Shown: positions 45,511-54,895, counted from the stretch's first letter. The stretch is 64,000 bases of DNA from CATOSD01 sp965226695 (GCA_965226695.1 OZ245405.1:930001-994000), one strand, 5' to 3'. Numbers and translations are program-made. Notes: generated from the letters alone by a model not told the origin.

Positions 45511-46779
45511 ATGGCTCAGGCCCTTGAAGGCATAAGAATACTCGACCTGTCCCGAATCTGGGCGGGCCCCTACGCGACCAAGCTGATGGCCGACATGGGC
45601 GCCGACATCATAAAGATCGAGTCCGTAGACAGGATGGACACGACCAGGGGAGGCATCAGGCCTCCGGCCGGCTCCGGCAACTACCCCGAGGGAGAGCCGG
45701 GCGAAGACCCGTGGAACCGCAACGGCTGGTTCAACTCGCTCCACCTCAGCAAGTACGGCGTCACCATCAACCTGGCCAAGCCCAGCGGCAAGGACCTGTT
45801 CGCCCACCTGGTCACCATCAGCGACGCGGTGATCGAGAACTACCGGATGGGCGTGCTGGCGAGGTTGGGGTTCGATTACGAAAAGCTGCGATCGCTGCGT
45901 CCGGACATCGTGTTCATTTCCATGCCCGCGTTCGGCAACAAGGGCCGCTGGAAAGGCTTCGTGCAGTACGGCATAGGCCAGGAGCAGCTTTCCGGCATGG
46001 CCGACATGACCGGCTACCTGGACGAGGACAGCCCGATGAAGTCGGGCATCAACCACGGCGACCCCATCACCGGCTCGCACGCCACCGGCGCCCTGCTGGC
46101 GTCGCTGCTGTACCGCCGGCGCACTGGCCGCGGCGTGTACGTGGACCTGTCGCAGCTGGACTCGTCGGTTTCGCTCATAGGCGACGCCATCCTGGGCTAT
46201 CAGATGAACAAGCGCAACCCGGAGCGCCGGGGCAACCGCCATCCCCACATGGCGCCGCACGGCATATACAGGTGCCGCGGCGAAGAAGAGCAGTGGGTAG
46301 CCATCGCCGTCGCGTCCGACGCCGAGTGGCAACGGCTGTGCGCCGCCATCGGCAGGCCCGGCCTCGCGGACGACGAGCGCTACGCGGACGTGCTGTCCCG
46401 TTGGCGCCTGCAGGACGAACTCGACGCCGTGCTGTCGGAGTGGACGCGGGATAAGGACAGCAACGACGTCATGCAGACGCTGCAGGCCGTGGGCATCGCC
46501 GCGACCCCCGTCGAATCGGCGGAGATGATCTTCGATGACCCTCACTACCAGGAGCGCGGCTTGATGGAGCTGGTCGACCACCCCTCGACCGGCCCGCAGT
46601 TCATGCCCGGCATTAGCTGGAAGATGTCGAAGACGCCCGGCGGCGTGCGCTGGCCGTCCCCCAGGCTCGGCGAGCACAACGAGACCATCTTCGGCGAACT
46701 GCTGGGTCTCGACGGCGCCGAACTGTCCGAGCTGGAAGCCGAGGGCGTCATCGGCAAGGTGCCCACCCGCGACAACTAG
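45511..46779 (+). CDS. CaiB/BaiF CoA-transferase family III, second paralogue
   Basis: 422 residues. ILDLSRIWAGPYATKLMADM, ADIIKIESVDRMDTTRGG, SKYGVTINLAKPSGKDLF, RMGVLARLGFDYEKLRSLRP and the active-site segment VDLSQLDSSVSLIGDAILG mark family III. It differs from the upstream enzyme by an insertion between ESVDRMDTTRGG and the conserved NGWFNSLH stretch. It likely transfers CoA to a different acid. ATG 45511 follows AAGGGGATAC. Confidence 0.9.
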   Translation: MAQALEGIRILDLSRIWAGPYATKLMADMGADIIKIESVDRMDTTRGGIRPPAGSGNYPEGEPGEDPWNRNGWFNSLHLSKYGVTINLAKPSGKDLFAHLVTISDAVIENYRMGVLARLGFDYEKLRSLRPDIVFISMPAFGNKGRWKGFVQYGIGQEQLSGMADMTGYLDEDSPMKSGINHGDPITGSHATGALLASLLYRRRTGRGVYVDLSQLDSSVSLIGDAILGYQMNKRNPERRGNRHPHMAPHGIYRCRGEEEQWVAIAVASDAEWQRLCAAIGRPGLADDERYADVLSRWRLQDELDAVLSEWTRDKDSNDVMQTLQAVGIAATPVESAEMIFDDPHYQERGLMELVDHPSTGPQFMPGISWKMSKTPGGVRWPSPRLGEHNETIFGELLGLDGAELSELEAEGVIGKVPTRDN

Positions 46780-46844
46780 CTCTCAATGTCACTGTGAGCT
46801 AGCTGAACAATCCTGAACCATCGAATTGATAGGACTGTACTGCC

Positions 46845-47240
46845 TTGACGTCACGAAGTGAAACAACAGTTGAAGAATGTGTCGCGCAGGCACTGGAGTT
46901 TCTTGCGCATTCAGAAGCCGAGTTTGAGACGGGAGACACACGTCAGGGTGCTGAGAAGCTGTACGGCGCGGCGTGTCAGGTCGTTATGGCAGCCGCCAAG
47001 CAGCGCGGCTGGGCCTTTCGCTCCCACCGGGACAACAAGAACACCGCGACGAGACTGGCGCATGAGTTCGGCGACCGATTCTTGTCGACTGGGTTCACCG
47101 CTGCCGAGAGGTTTCACATCCACTTTTACCATGGCGACATGGAGGAATACGAGATCGACGCCATCCGGCCTGACGTGAGCGCGTACGTGCGGCACATGGC
47201 TGCCCTTATCGAGGAATACGACGCGAACGGAAGAGGGTGA
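46845..47240 (+). CDS. PaREP1/HEPN-like small protein, third copy
   Basis: 131 residues read from TTG 46845. The pattern matches the pair at 43416-44166: AQALEFLAHSEAEFETGD, RQGAEKLYGAACQVVMAAAK, GWAFRSHR, RFHIHFYHGDMEEYEID. Identity is lower than between the first two, so it is an older paralogue. It sits between CoA transferase and ATP sulfurylase genes. The start is not well supported; no strong ribosome binding site is seen. Confidence 0.65.
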   Translation: MTSRSETTVEECVAQALEFLAHSEAEFETGDTRQGAEKLYGAACQVVMAAAKQRGWAFRSHRDNKNTATRLAHEFGDRFLSTGFTAAERFHIHFYHGDMEEYEIDAIRPDVSAYVRHMAALIEEYDANGRG

Positions 47241-47336
47241 AGCCGCCGCCTCGACGACCGACCAGCCTGCTGACTAGCTGGGCAATTTTACACCACTTAA
47301 CCCCCGTGACACGGACCCCAACAAGGATCTCCCAGC

Positions 47337-48572
47337 ATGGTTGACAATTCCCTATCACCCCACGGCGGCAAGCTCGTCGACAGGGTAGCGCCACAGCCCG
47401 TCTCCGAGGCTTCGCTGCACGGGCTGAAGTCCATGGCCATACGAGACCAGATCGCCCGGGAGTGCGTCAGCATCGCCTACGGCTTCTTCTCGCCGATCGA
47501 GGGCTTCATGCTGCGCGAGGACGTGGAAGCCGTGTGCGAACGCATGACGCTCGCGAGCGGCTACGTCTGGAGTGTGCCGGTGGTGTTTGACGTGTCTCAG
47601 GCCGACGTCGACCGCCTTTCTCTGCGAGAGGGCGACACGCTGCTGCTGACCCACGAGGGGCAGCCGGTGGCCACTCTCAACGTCGAGCAGTTGTATGGGT
47701 TCGACAAGCAACGAATGGCCGCGGCCGTCTACGGTACCACGGACGCCAACCATCCTGGCGTGCAGCGCACCTACGCCTACGAGGACGTGTTCGTCGGCGG
47801 CAATATAACGCTGGTGAACCCGCCTACGATCAACCCGCCGTTCGACCGCTTCTGGTACCCGCCCAGTGTCATGCGACAGCGCTTCGCCGGCAACGACTGG
47901 CAGCGCGTGGCCGCCCACCAGACCCGCAACGTCCCGCACGCTGGCCACGAGTGGCTGATGAAGGGCGCCTGGTTCGCCGCCAACGCCAACGCGGTGCTGG
48001 TGAACGCAGTCATCGGTGAGAAGAAAATCGGCGACTTCATCGACGAGGCGATCATACTTGCCCACGACGTGTTGCGCGAGGCGGGGTACTTCCGCCAGGA
48101 CGTGCACATGGCGTCGATGCTGCTGTGGGACATGCGCTACGCCGGGCCGCGCGAGGCGGTGTTTCACGCGATAGTGCGCAAGAACCTGGGCTGCTCGCAC
48201 CACATGTTCGGTCGCGACCACGCCGGCGTAGGCTCGTATTACGACCCCTACGCCTCGCACCGGATATTCGACGAGATACCGCCCATCGGCATCGAGCCGG
48301 TGGTGACGCTCGAATGGTGGAACTGCCCCGTGTGCGCGGGCATTGCCTACGAGGGCCTGTGCGGACACCAGGACAGCAAGCAGGACCTCAGTGGCACTCT
48401 AATGCGCCAAACTTTGGAGGGCGGCGTAACGCCGTCGCCGCTCATCTTCCGCGCCGAGGTGTTCGATCTTGTCATGGAGTGCGCCCAAAAGTACGGATTT
48501 GGGTCGCCTTTCGTCACCGAGAACTACCTGCGCAATCGACAGCCCGTGATGACCTTCGGCCCCCTGGCGTAG
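47337..48572 (+). CDS. sat: sulfate adenylyltransferase (ATP sulfurylase)
   Basis: 411 residues. The nucleotide motif QTRNVPHAGHEW (QxRNPxHxxH type) and GRDHAGVGSYYDPY are both present. The C-terminal part has CPVCAG and a further Cys, as in zinc-bearing archaeal/bacterial forms. The enzyme makes APS from sulfate and ATP, or releases sulfate from APS. No APS reductase or APS kinase is in the window, so its direction is undecided. The gene seems to stand alone between a PaREP1-like gene and a REP cluster. ATG 47337 follows AAGGAT. Confidence 0.94.
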   Translation: MVDNSLSPHGGKLVDRVAPQPVSEASLHGLKSMAIRDQIARECVSIAYGFFSPIEGFMLREDVEAVCERMTLASGYVWSVPVVFDVSQADVDRLSLREGDTLLLTHEGQPVATLNVEQLYGFDKQRMAAAVYGTTDANHPGVQRTYAYEDVFVGGNITLVNPPTINPPFDRFWYPPSVMRQRFAGNDWQRVAAHQTRNVPHAGHEWLMKGAWFAANANAVLVNAVIGEKKIGDFIDEAIILAHDVLREAGYFRQDVHMASMLLWDMRYAGPREAVFHAIVRKNLGCSHHMFGRDHAGVGSYYDPYASHRIFDEIPPIGIEPVVTLEWWNCPVCAGIAYEGLCGHQDSKQDLSGTLMRQTLEGGVTPSPLIFRAEVFDLVMECAQKYGFGSPFVTENYLRNRQPVMTFGPLA

Positions 48573-48605
48573 AGGACTGGTGGGATGGGGCGGTTCGCTT
48601 CCCCT

Positions 48606-48692
48606 GTCATTCCGAGCGCCTCAGCTTCCCGTGTCATTCTGAGCGCCTCAGCTTCCTGTGTCATTCCGAGCGCAGTCGAGGAATCTGAAGCG
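48606..48692 (+). repeat. tandem CATTCCGAGCGC repeats
   Basis: Three units of about 28 bases (CATTCCGAGCGCCTCAGCTT, CATTCTGAGCGCCTCAGCTT, CATTCCGAGCGCAGTCGAGG) end in GGAATCTGAAG. Same family as 5658-5740. Confidence 0.75.
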
Positions 48693-48789
48693 TTTGCCGT
48701 GAAGGCCATGTCTGAACGGTTTACGAATCACTGTGCTGCTTGCCGAGTCGGGCGCTTGCCTATAAGATAGAACGTGCGCTTTTGCGCGT

Positions 48790-48865
48790 CGGGGTGTGGC
48801 CCAGTCGGTAGGGCGCTACGTTCGGGACGTAGAGGTCGCGAGTTCAAGTCTCGCCACCCCGACCA
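48790..48865 (+). tRNA. tRNA-Pro (CGG)
   Basis: Acceptor CGGGGTG/CACCCCG, anticodon loop TTCGGGA with anticodon CGG, T-loop GTTCAAGTC, encoded CCA. C1-G72 is the usual tRNA-Pro pair. Confidence 0.95.
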
Positions 48866-48987
48866 TTCATCTTGCAACCGGCGCGGCGACGCGCACCGCT
48901 GGCCACCACGCGTGGATCCGCCCGCGAGGGGCCGGCGCACACCGGAGGCGCGGCCTCCGAAAAATCGGCCGTCGAGGAGGTCAGCCC

Positions 48988-50151
48988 ATGAGGGTGGGCG
49001 TGATAGGCGCAGGCATCTTCGGCATGGGCTCCGCCATCGAGCTGCGGAGCCGGGGCCACGACGTCACCCTGTTCGAGCAGGGCGCGATTCCCTACGAGAA
49101 CGCAAGCTCCACCGATGTCGCCAAGGCCATACGCCGCGTCAACTACGCCCCGAATCACCCCTACGCCGAGCTCGTCGAGCGCTCAGGCCGTAAGTGGTCA
49201 GAGTGGCAGCGGCGGCTCGGCGGCTCCTTCTACTTCCAGTGCGGCCAGCTCTCCATCTACTCCGAGTCTGAGCTGGCGGACGGCGGCGACGCGCTCTCCA
49301 GCATCAAGCACCTGGAGTCCACACGCGAGGAGTTCCGCACCCTTACCCGAGAGCAGGCCGCCGAGCGCTTTCCCCAGCTCGCGTTCGACGACTCCGACGA
49401 GCGGCTCATTTTCGACTCCTGGGCAGGCTACCTGGCCAGCGGACAGGCTGTCAACGACCTCGCTCGCCTCGCCAATGGCGAGGGCGTCGTGCTGAAGGAG
49501 CACTCGCGGGTTCTCGGAGTCAACGAGACCGCCTCCGGCGTTGAAGTTACGACGGAGCGGGGCAGCACCGCGTTCGACAGGGTAGTCGTCGCCGCGGGAC
49601 CGTGGGTCGGCGGGCTGCTGCCCTCTGTCGGTGAGTCCGTGCTCATCAGCCGCCAGCAAATGGCCTTCTTTCGGCCCGTGGATCCCGCGCCGTTCCGAGC
49701 GGGCGTGTTCCCCGGCTGGTCCTGGCACCCCAAGACCGACGGCTGGTACGGCTTCCCGCTGCTCGCCGATGGCAACGTGAAGATTGCCAACGACATGGTG
49801 GGCGAGGAGGTGGACAGCGACGTCGAGCGCACCAATACCGACGCCTTCCTGGAAGAGGTGCGCGAGTTCGCCGCCAGGCGCCTGCCCGAGCTGGCGAAGG
49901 GAGAGTTCCTGGGCGGACGTTCGTGCCTGTACACCAACACGCCCGACGGCCACTTCGTGGTGGACTGGGCCCCCGGCATGGAGAGGATACTCGTGGCGGG
50001 CGGTGGCAGCGGACACGGCTTCAAGTTCGGTGGCTCGATAGGCGAGGTCGTCGCCGACGCGCTTGAGGATAAGGCAAACCCTCTGGGCGACCTGTTCCGC
50101 ATCGGCGATCGTCTGAACAGCGAAGGCCTCAGCCGCAGGGGTAGGATGTAA
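48988..50151 (+). CDS. sarcosine-oxidase-like FAD-dependent oxidoreductase
   Basis: 387 residues from ATG 48988, with GAGGAGG upstream. The FAD-binding GxGxxG is at the N-terminus (VGVIGAGIFGMGSAIEL), followed by the DAO-family pattern VVVAAGPWVGGLLP. SCLYTNTPDGHFVVDW contains a Cys at the position that binds FAD covalently in monomeric sarcosine oxidase. The end has VAGGGSGHGFKF. It probably oxidises an N-methyl amino acid or similar amine and releases peroxide. Its stop overlaps the next start as TAATG, so it is cotranslated with the M19-family hydrolase. This suggests joint breakdown of a modified dipeptide or amide. Confidence 0.87.
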   Translation: MRVGVIGAGIFGMGSAIELRSRGHDVTLFEQGAIPYENASSTDVAKAIRRVNYAPNHPYAELVERSGRKWSEWQRRLGGSFYFQCGQLSIYSESELADGGDALSSIKHLESTREEFRTLTREQAAERFPQLAFDDSDERLIFDSWAGYLASGQAVNDLARLANGEGVVLKEHSRVLGVNETASGVEVTTERGSTAFDRVVVAAGPWVGGLLPSVGESVLISRQQMAFFRPVDPAPFRAGVFPGWSWHPKTDGWYGFPLLADGNVKIANDMVGEEVDSDVERTNTDAFLEEVREFAARRLPELAKGEFLGGRSCLYTNTPDGHFVVDWAPGMERILVAGGGSGHGFKFGGSIGEVVADALEDKANPLGDLFRIGDRLNSEGLSRRGRM

Positions 50152-51179
50152 TGGCGACCCAGACCGACGCTACAGCGCAGGACCTCTACGCGAACTCCGT
50201 TGTCATCGACGGGCTGAACGTCAGCAACTGGGACAGCCCAGCCGTTTACGAGAGCCTGAGTTCCGGCGGCGTGACCGCCATCAACGCCACCATCGCCACC
50301 TGGGACAACTTCCTCGAAACCCTGAATAACATAACCGGGTGGATGACCCGGTTCAGGGAGATGTCAGGTGTCGTAACGCAGGTCACGACCTCCGAGGACA
50401 TCCGCCAGGCCAAGCGGGACGGCAAGGTGGGCGTCATCCTGGGCTTTCAGAACGCCTCGCCAATAGAGAACAACCTCGAGAGGCTGGCTCTCTTTCACGT
50501 GCTCGGCGTGCGAATCATCCAGGTCACATACCACGAGGCCAATCTCCTGGGCAGCGGCTGCTATGAGCGCTACGACTACGGGCTGACCCACTTCGGCGTG
50601 GACGCCGTACGGGAAATGAACAGGCTGGGCATACTCATGGACCTGTCCCACGTGGGCGTGCGCACCACGATGGATACTATCGAGCTTTCCGAGCAGCCCG
50701 TGGCGATCACGCACGCGAACGCTCGCTCCTACCACGACATGGCGCGCAACAAGGAGCTCGACGCGATTAAGCTGCTTGCGGAGAAGGGCGGAGTAATAGG
50801 CGCGACCTGTATCACCAGCATGCTGCGCACGGGTTTCGACTCCACCATCGAGGACTACGTGGACGCCATCGACTACCTCGTGGAGCAGGTCGGCATAGAC
50901 CACGTGGGCATCGGCACCGACTACACTCAGGACCAGCCGGTGTCGTTCTGGAAGTACATCAGCGCACAGCAGGGCACCAGCTTCCCGCTGAAGGCCATCG
51001 CCGACGCTCCCCCCATAGACTACGCCACCGTGAACTACTACCCCACCGACCTCGGTACCCCGGACAAGCTGCCCAACCTCACCCGGCCGCTGCTGGATCG
51101 CGGCTACAAGCCCGACGATGTCGCCAAGCTGCTGGGCGGCAACTGGCTGCGCCTGTTCGAGCAAGTCTGGCGGGGCTAG
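50151..51179 (+). CDS. M19-family dipeptidase-like hydrolase with altered metal site
   Basis: 342 residues, translationally coupled to the flavoenzyme. The TIM-barrel M19 pattern is clear: VILGFQNASPIE, VRIIQVTYHEANLLG, MNRLGILMDLSHVGVRTT, PVAITHANARSYHDMARN and VGIGTDYTQDQP. Canonical renal-dipeptidase relatives have DGHNDLP at the start and Glu in GIEGG. Here these read VIDGLNVSNWD and GFQNAS, so three binuclear-zinc ligands are absent while the later His residues (LSHVG, THAN) remain. It may use one metal or catalyse another reaction. I believe a subgroup with DGLNxSxW occurs widely, so this is probably not a mutation. Confidence 0.82.
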   Translation: MATQTDATAQDLYANSVVIDGLNVSNWDSPAVYESLSSGGVTAINATIATWDNFLETLNNITGWMTRFREMSGVVTQVTTSEDIRQAKRDGKVGVILGFQNASPIENNLERLALFHVLGVRIIQVTYHEANLLGSGCYERYDYGLTHFGVDAVREMNRLGILMDLSHVGVRTTMDTIELSEQPVAITHANARSYHDMARNKELDAIKLLAEKGGVIGATCITSMLRTGFDSTIEDYVDAIDYLVEQVGIDHVGIGTDYTQDQPVSFWKYISAQQGTSFPLKAIADAPPIDYATVNYYPTDLGTPDKLPNLTRPLLDRGYKPDDVAKLLGGNWLRLFEQVWRG

Positions 51180-51276
51180 GCCTTGGGTCATTCCCGAAGT
51201 ATCGTCAAGTCCTCACTCTGTCCCTAGCCTCTTTTCGCCTTTCCCTGGAACGCCGAATTCAGGCGACCGGCCGGCT

Positions 51277-51306
51277 TTGACGCGGCCCGCCGCCCGTTTG
51301 TATAAT
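51277..51306 (+). promoter_or_regulatory. sigma-70-type promoter of the 2-oxoacid dehydrogenase operon
   Basis: TTGACG (51277-51282) and a perfect TATAAT (51301-51306) with an 18-base spacer, 42 bases before the E1-alpha start. The best core promoter in this part. Confidence 0.7.
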
Positions 51307-51347
51307 CGGTGTTACGATTTCTATGATGAGGAGCGCGCTGGTCAACC

Positions 51348-52394
51348 ATGGTCGACACTCACTCCCCGCAGGCCGGATCGCACGCCGCGAGCCCTGACGC
51401 CGAGATGCTGGGCACCGAGGCGCTTGTCGAGATCTACCGCGACATGACGCTGGGCCGGGTGCTCGACGAGCGCATCTGGATGCTGAACCGCCAGGGCAAG
51501 GCGGCCATAGTGGCGTCCATGCAGGGCCACGAGGCGGCGCAGATCGCCAGCGTCAGGGCGCTACGTAAGGACTCCGACCTGTTCTACGTCTACTACCGCG
51601 ACCTGGGCGTGATGCTCAGCCTGGGACTCTCGCCGGCAGAGGTCATGCTCGGCTTCCTTGCGAAGGCGGGCGAGCCGCTCAGCGGCGCGCGCCAGTTCCC
51701 GGGGCACGGGGCCGATCCCGCGCGCCGGGTGTACAACCTCTCCAACGTCGTGGGCACCAGCATCCCGCAGGCGGTCGGCGCTGCGCTCGCGTGCAAGATG
51801 CGGGGAGAGGACACCGTCGTCATTTCCTACTTTGGCGATGGCGCGTCCAGCCAGGGCGATTGCCACGAGGCGATGAACTTCGCCGCCGTGCACAAGCTGC
51901 CCGTCATCTTCTTCTGCGAGAACAACAAGTACGCCATTTCGGTGCCGCTCGACAAGCAGATGGCCGTCGACAGCGTCGCGAGCCGCGCTTCCGGCTACGG
52001 CATGCCCGGAGTCGAGGTGGACGGCTGCGACACGAACGCCGTGTTCGAGGCGACCGCACAGGCGGCTACAAGGGCCCGCGCCGGCATGGGGCCGACGCTC
52101 ATCGAGGCGCACGTCGAGCGCTACCTGCCGCACACCAGCGACGACGACGACACGCGCTACAGAGAACCCGCCGAGATTGAGGAGGCGCGCAAGCGCGATC
52201 CGCTGAAGATTCTGCGCGATGAGTTGTACGAGCTGGGCGCGCTCACCGAGGAGCTCGACGCCCGGTTCGCTGCGGAGGCCCGGCGCGTTGTGAACGAGGC
52301 CACGGAGTTCGTCGAGGCAGCCCCCTACCCCGCCATCGTCGACTTTTACGACCACGTATACGCCGAGTCTGCCCGCGCTGGGGGCATGCCATGA
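51348..52394 (+). CDS. 2-oxoacid dehydrogenase E1 component, alpha subunit
   Basis: 348 residues. The thiamine diphosphate motif is GDGASSQGDCHEAMNFAAVH, ending in ENNKYAIS. EAAQIASVRAL and YRDLGVMLSLG match the E1-alpha N-terminus; HTSDDDDTRYREPAEI is the phosphorylation-loop-like segment of branched-chain type enzymes. It decarboxylates a 2-oxoacid (pyruvate or branched-chain) and passes the acyl group to E2 lipoate. The stop overlaps the beta start as ATGA. Substrate choice is not decidable from sequence alone. Confidence 0.92.
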   Translation: MVDTHSPQAGSHAASPDAEMLGTEALVEIYRDMTLGRVLDERIWMLNRQGKAAIVASMQGHEAAQIASVRALRKDSDLFYVYYRDLGVMLSLGLSPAEVMLGFLAKAGEPLSGARQFPGHGADPARRVYNLSNVVGTSIPQAVGAALACKMRGEDTVVISYFGDGASSQGDCHEAMNFAAVHKLPVIFFCENNKYAISVPLDKQMAVDSVASRASGYGMPGVEVDGCDTNAVFEATAQAATRARAGMGPTLIEAHVERYLPHTSDDDDTRYREPAEIEEARKRDPLKILRDELYELGALTEELDARFAAEARRVVNEATEFVEAAPYPAIVDFYDHVYAESARAGGMP

Positions 52395-53374
52395 CGCAGA
52401 TGACTGTCATTGAGGCCGTTCGCGACGCGATGCGGGAGGAGATGCGGCGCGACGAGCGCGTGTTCATCCTGGGCGAGGACATCGGACAGCGCGGCGGGGT
52501 CTTCCTCGCCACCGACGGCTTCCTGGACGAGTTCGGTGAGCAGCGCGTCATCGACACGCCGCTGGCCGAGTCCTCCATAGCCGGCATCGCGCTGGGCGCC
52601 GCCCTGCACGGCATGAGGCCGATAGCCGAGATTGAGTTCGCGGACTTCATCTGGCCCGCGATCAATCAGTTGGTGGGCGAGGCCGCGCGTGTGCGATACG
52701 GCACCTACGGCAAGCTCGGCGCCCCCATGGTAGTGCGCGCCCCCTACGGCGGAGGCGTCCGAGGCGCTTTGTACCACTCCCAGAGCGTCGAGGTCGTGTT
52801 CGCGCACACCCCCGGCCTGAAGGTGGTCACTCCCGCGACGCCCTACGACGCCAAGGGCCTGCTCAAGAGCGCGATACGCGACGACGACCCAGTAATCTTC
52901 CTGGAGCACAAGCGCACCTACCGGCTGGTGCGTGGCGAGGTACCCGACGAAGAGTACACGCTCCCCATCGGCCGCGCGGACATCAAGCGCGTTGGCGAAG
53001 ACATCAGCGTGATCACCTACGGCCTGATGCTTCACCACTGCCTGGAGGCGGCCGAAGCGCTTGCTCGAGAGGACGTTAGCGTGGAAGTGGTGGACTTGCG
53101 GTCTCTGCGCCCGCTGGACTCAGAAACGGTGCTTGAGTCCGTCAGGAAGACGGGCAGGGCGCTGATAGTGCACGAAGACACCAAGATGCTTGGCATTGGC
53201 GGCGAGGTCGCGGCAATCGTGTCCGAAGAGGCGTTCGAGCATCTCGACGCGCCGGTCAGGCGACTGGCAGGGCCCGAAGTGCCCGCCATGCCGTTCAGCC
53301 CGCCGCTCGAGTCCGAGTTCATGATCGATACGGACAAGATCGCCGCCGCGATTCGCGCCCTTGCGGCCTACTAG
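52391..53374 (+). CDS. 2-oxoacid dehydrogenase E1 component, beta subunit
   Basis: 327 residues. RDEMRRDERVFILGEDIGQR-type start (here REEMRRDERVFILGEDIGQR), GGVFLATDGFL, DTPLAESSIAGIALGAALHG, EIEFADFIWPAINQLV, RAPYGGGVRGALYHSQS and the C-terminal swivel domain (VVDLRSLRPLDSETVLESV) identify E1-beta. Branched-chain-type and acetoin-type enzymes share this layout. Coupled to the alpha subunit by a four-base overlap. Confidence 0.93.
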   Translation: MTQMTVIEAVRDAMREEMRRDERVFILGEDIGQRGGVFLATDGFLDEFGEQRVIDTPLAESSIAGIALGAALHGMRPIAEIEFADFIWPAINQLVGEAARVRYGTYGKLGAPMVVRAPYGGGVRGALYHSQSVEVVFAHTPGLKVVTPATPYDAKGLLKSAIRDDDPVIFLEHKRTYRLVRGEVPDEEYTLPIGRADIKRVGEDISVITYGLMLHHCLEAAEALAREDVSVEVVDLRSLRPLDSETVLESVRKTGRALIVHEDTKMLGIGGEVAAIVSEEAFEHLDAPVRRLAGPEVPAMPFSPPLESEFMIDTDKIAAAIRALAAY

Positions 53375-53389
53375 ACCATCCGCTTTAAT

Positions 53390-53469
53390 CCCTTCCCCCT
53401 CGATGGAGGAAAGCCAGGCTTCGGCAAGTCCCTTCCCCCTTGATGGGGGAAGGTTAGGATGGGGGTGAG
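53390..53469 (+). repeat. dispersed intergenic repeat, copy 4, reaching the E2 start
   Basis: Two partial units (CCTTCCCCCTCGATGGAGGAAAG and CCTTCCCCCTTGATGGGGGAAGG, each cited in part) followed by TTAGGATGGGGGTGAG. The annotated ATG of the E2 gene lies inside this last segment. Confidence 0.8.
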
Positions 53470-54802
53470 AGTGAGAATCGAACTACCCCAGGTTGGAGAG
53501 TCCGTCACCGAGGGCGTTATCGGCAAGTGGCTGAGGCGCGTGGGCGACTCCGTAGAGAAGTACGACCCCCTGGTGGAGGTCGTGACCGACAAGGTGAACA
53601 TGGAGATGCCCTCGCCCGTGTCCGGTGTGCTAACGCACATCCTGGCGCAGGAGGGCGAGACGGTGCCCATGGGCGCGCCCATCGCCGAAATCGAGGTTGA
53701 GGGCGAAGTCCCGGTACAGCCCGAACCCTCCGCTCCGGCCGCTCCGGAACCGAGAGCCGCGCCTACGCCTCCCGCGGGCACGACCGGCGTGCTGCTCAAG
53801 GACGTCGCCCCGGTCGGCCCCACCGGCTCAGGCGGCGTGCCGACCGCCCCGGAATCTCAGGCCGCGCCGGTCGCCCCACAGACGGTATTGGAGACAGCCG
53901 TCCCCGCACCACCCGCAAGACAACGGCAGCGCAATCGATACTCGCCGGTGGTGATGCGGCTGGCCGAGGAGCACGACCTGGACCTCTCGATCCTGCAAGG
54001 CACCGGCATTGGGGGTCGTGTAACCAAGAAGGACGTGCTGCGCCATCTCGAGGCCGCACCGCCCGCCGTTGTGGAGCCGGTAGCGCCCGCGCTTGCAACG
54101 CCGCAGTCCGACGAGTCGCGCCTGCCCCTCACGCCCACCCGCCGCCTGATAGCCGCTAACATGACCAGAAGCGCGACGGAGATTCCCCAGGCCTGGAGCA
54201 TCACCGAGGTGGACGTGTCGGGTCTCGTGGCGCGCCGCGAGGCGCTGAAAGAGGGTTTCCGCGAGCGCGAGGGCGTCAACCTCACCTACCTTCCCTTCGT
54301 GCTGAAGGCGGTGGCCGAGGCGCTGAAGGAAAATCCGCTCGTGAACTCCTCGTGGGCCGAGGACGCCATCATCCTGAAGCGGCGCATCAACATCGGCGTC
54401 GCGGTGGCCGCGCCGGCGGGACTGATAGTGCCGGTGCTGCGCGACGCCGACGCTCTGAGCGTTTCCGGCCTGGCACGCCGACTCGACGACCTCACGCGCC
54501 GCGCCCGCGCGGGTGAACTGACCCTCGACGACGTGCAGGGCGGTACCTTCACACTCAACAACACCGGCACCCTTGGGTCGGTCGCGTCTCAGCCCATCAT
54601 CAACCACCCCCAGGCCGCCATCCTCACCACCGAGGCCATAGTCAGGCGGCCCGTAGTAGTGGGAGACGGCATAGCCATCCGCTCGATGATGAACATCTGC
54701 TTCACGTTCGACCACCGCATAATGGACGGCGCGGAGGCGTCGGCCTTCACCAACGCCGTCAAGCATCGCCTCGAATCCATCGGCCCAGACACGGGCGTGT
54801 AG
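53459..54802 (+). CDS. dihydrolipoamide acyltransferase (E2) of 2-oxoacid dehydrogenase
   Basis: 447 residues. One N-terminal lipoyl domain with the attachment Lys in VVTDKVNMEMPS, an Ala/Pro linker, a peripheral-subunit-binding domain (SPVVMRLAEEHDLDL; IGGRVTKKDVLRHLE) and the catalytic domain ending in FDHRIMDGAEAS, with active-site His and Asp. It accepts the acyl group from E1 and passes it to CoA. ATG 53459, GTG 53465 and GTG 53471 are possible starts; all lie in or at the edge of a dispersed repeat, so the repeat contributes to the translation start. E3 (lpd) is missing from the window and must lie elsewhere. LipB for lipoylation is close by at 55953. Confidence 0.93.
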   Translation: MGVRVRIELPQVGESVTEGVIGKWLRRVGDSVEKYDPLVEVVTDKVNMEMPSPVSGVLTHILAQEGETVPMGAPIAEIEVEGEVPVQPEPSAPAAPEPRAAPTPPAGTTGVLLKDVAPVGPTGSGGVPTAPESQAAPVAPQTVLETAVPAPPARQRQRNRYSPVVMRLAEEHDLDLSILQGTGIGGRVTKKDVLRHLEAAPPAVVEPVAPALATPQSDESRLPLTPTRRLIAANMTRSATEIPQAWSITEVDVSGLVARREALKEGFREREGVNLTYLPFVLKAVAEALKENPLVNSSWAEDAIILKRRINIGVAVAAPAGLIVPVLRDADALSVSGLARRLDDLTRRARAGELTLDDVQGGTFTLNNTGTLGSVASQPIINHPQAAILTTEAIVRRPVVVGDGIAIRSMMNICFTFDHRIMDGAEASAFTNAVKHRLESIGPDTGV

Positions 54803-54895
54803 GCAACATATTCTCTGGGACGACGTTCGATACGGCCAAAGAGCGGCTCCAAACGGCGCGGCCCCGACCGCAAGCTAGCCTTAGCGAGGCAAATC

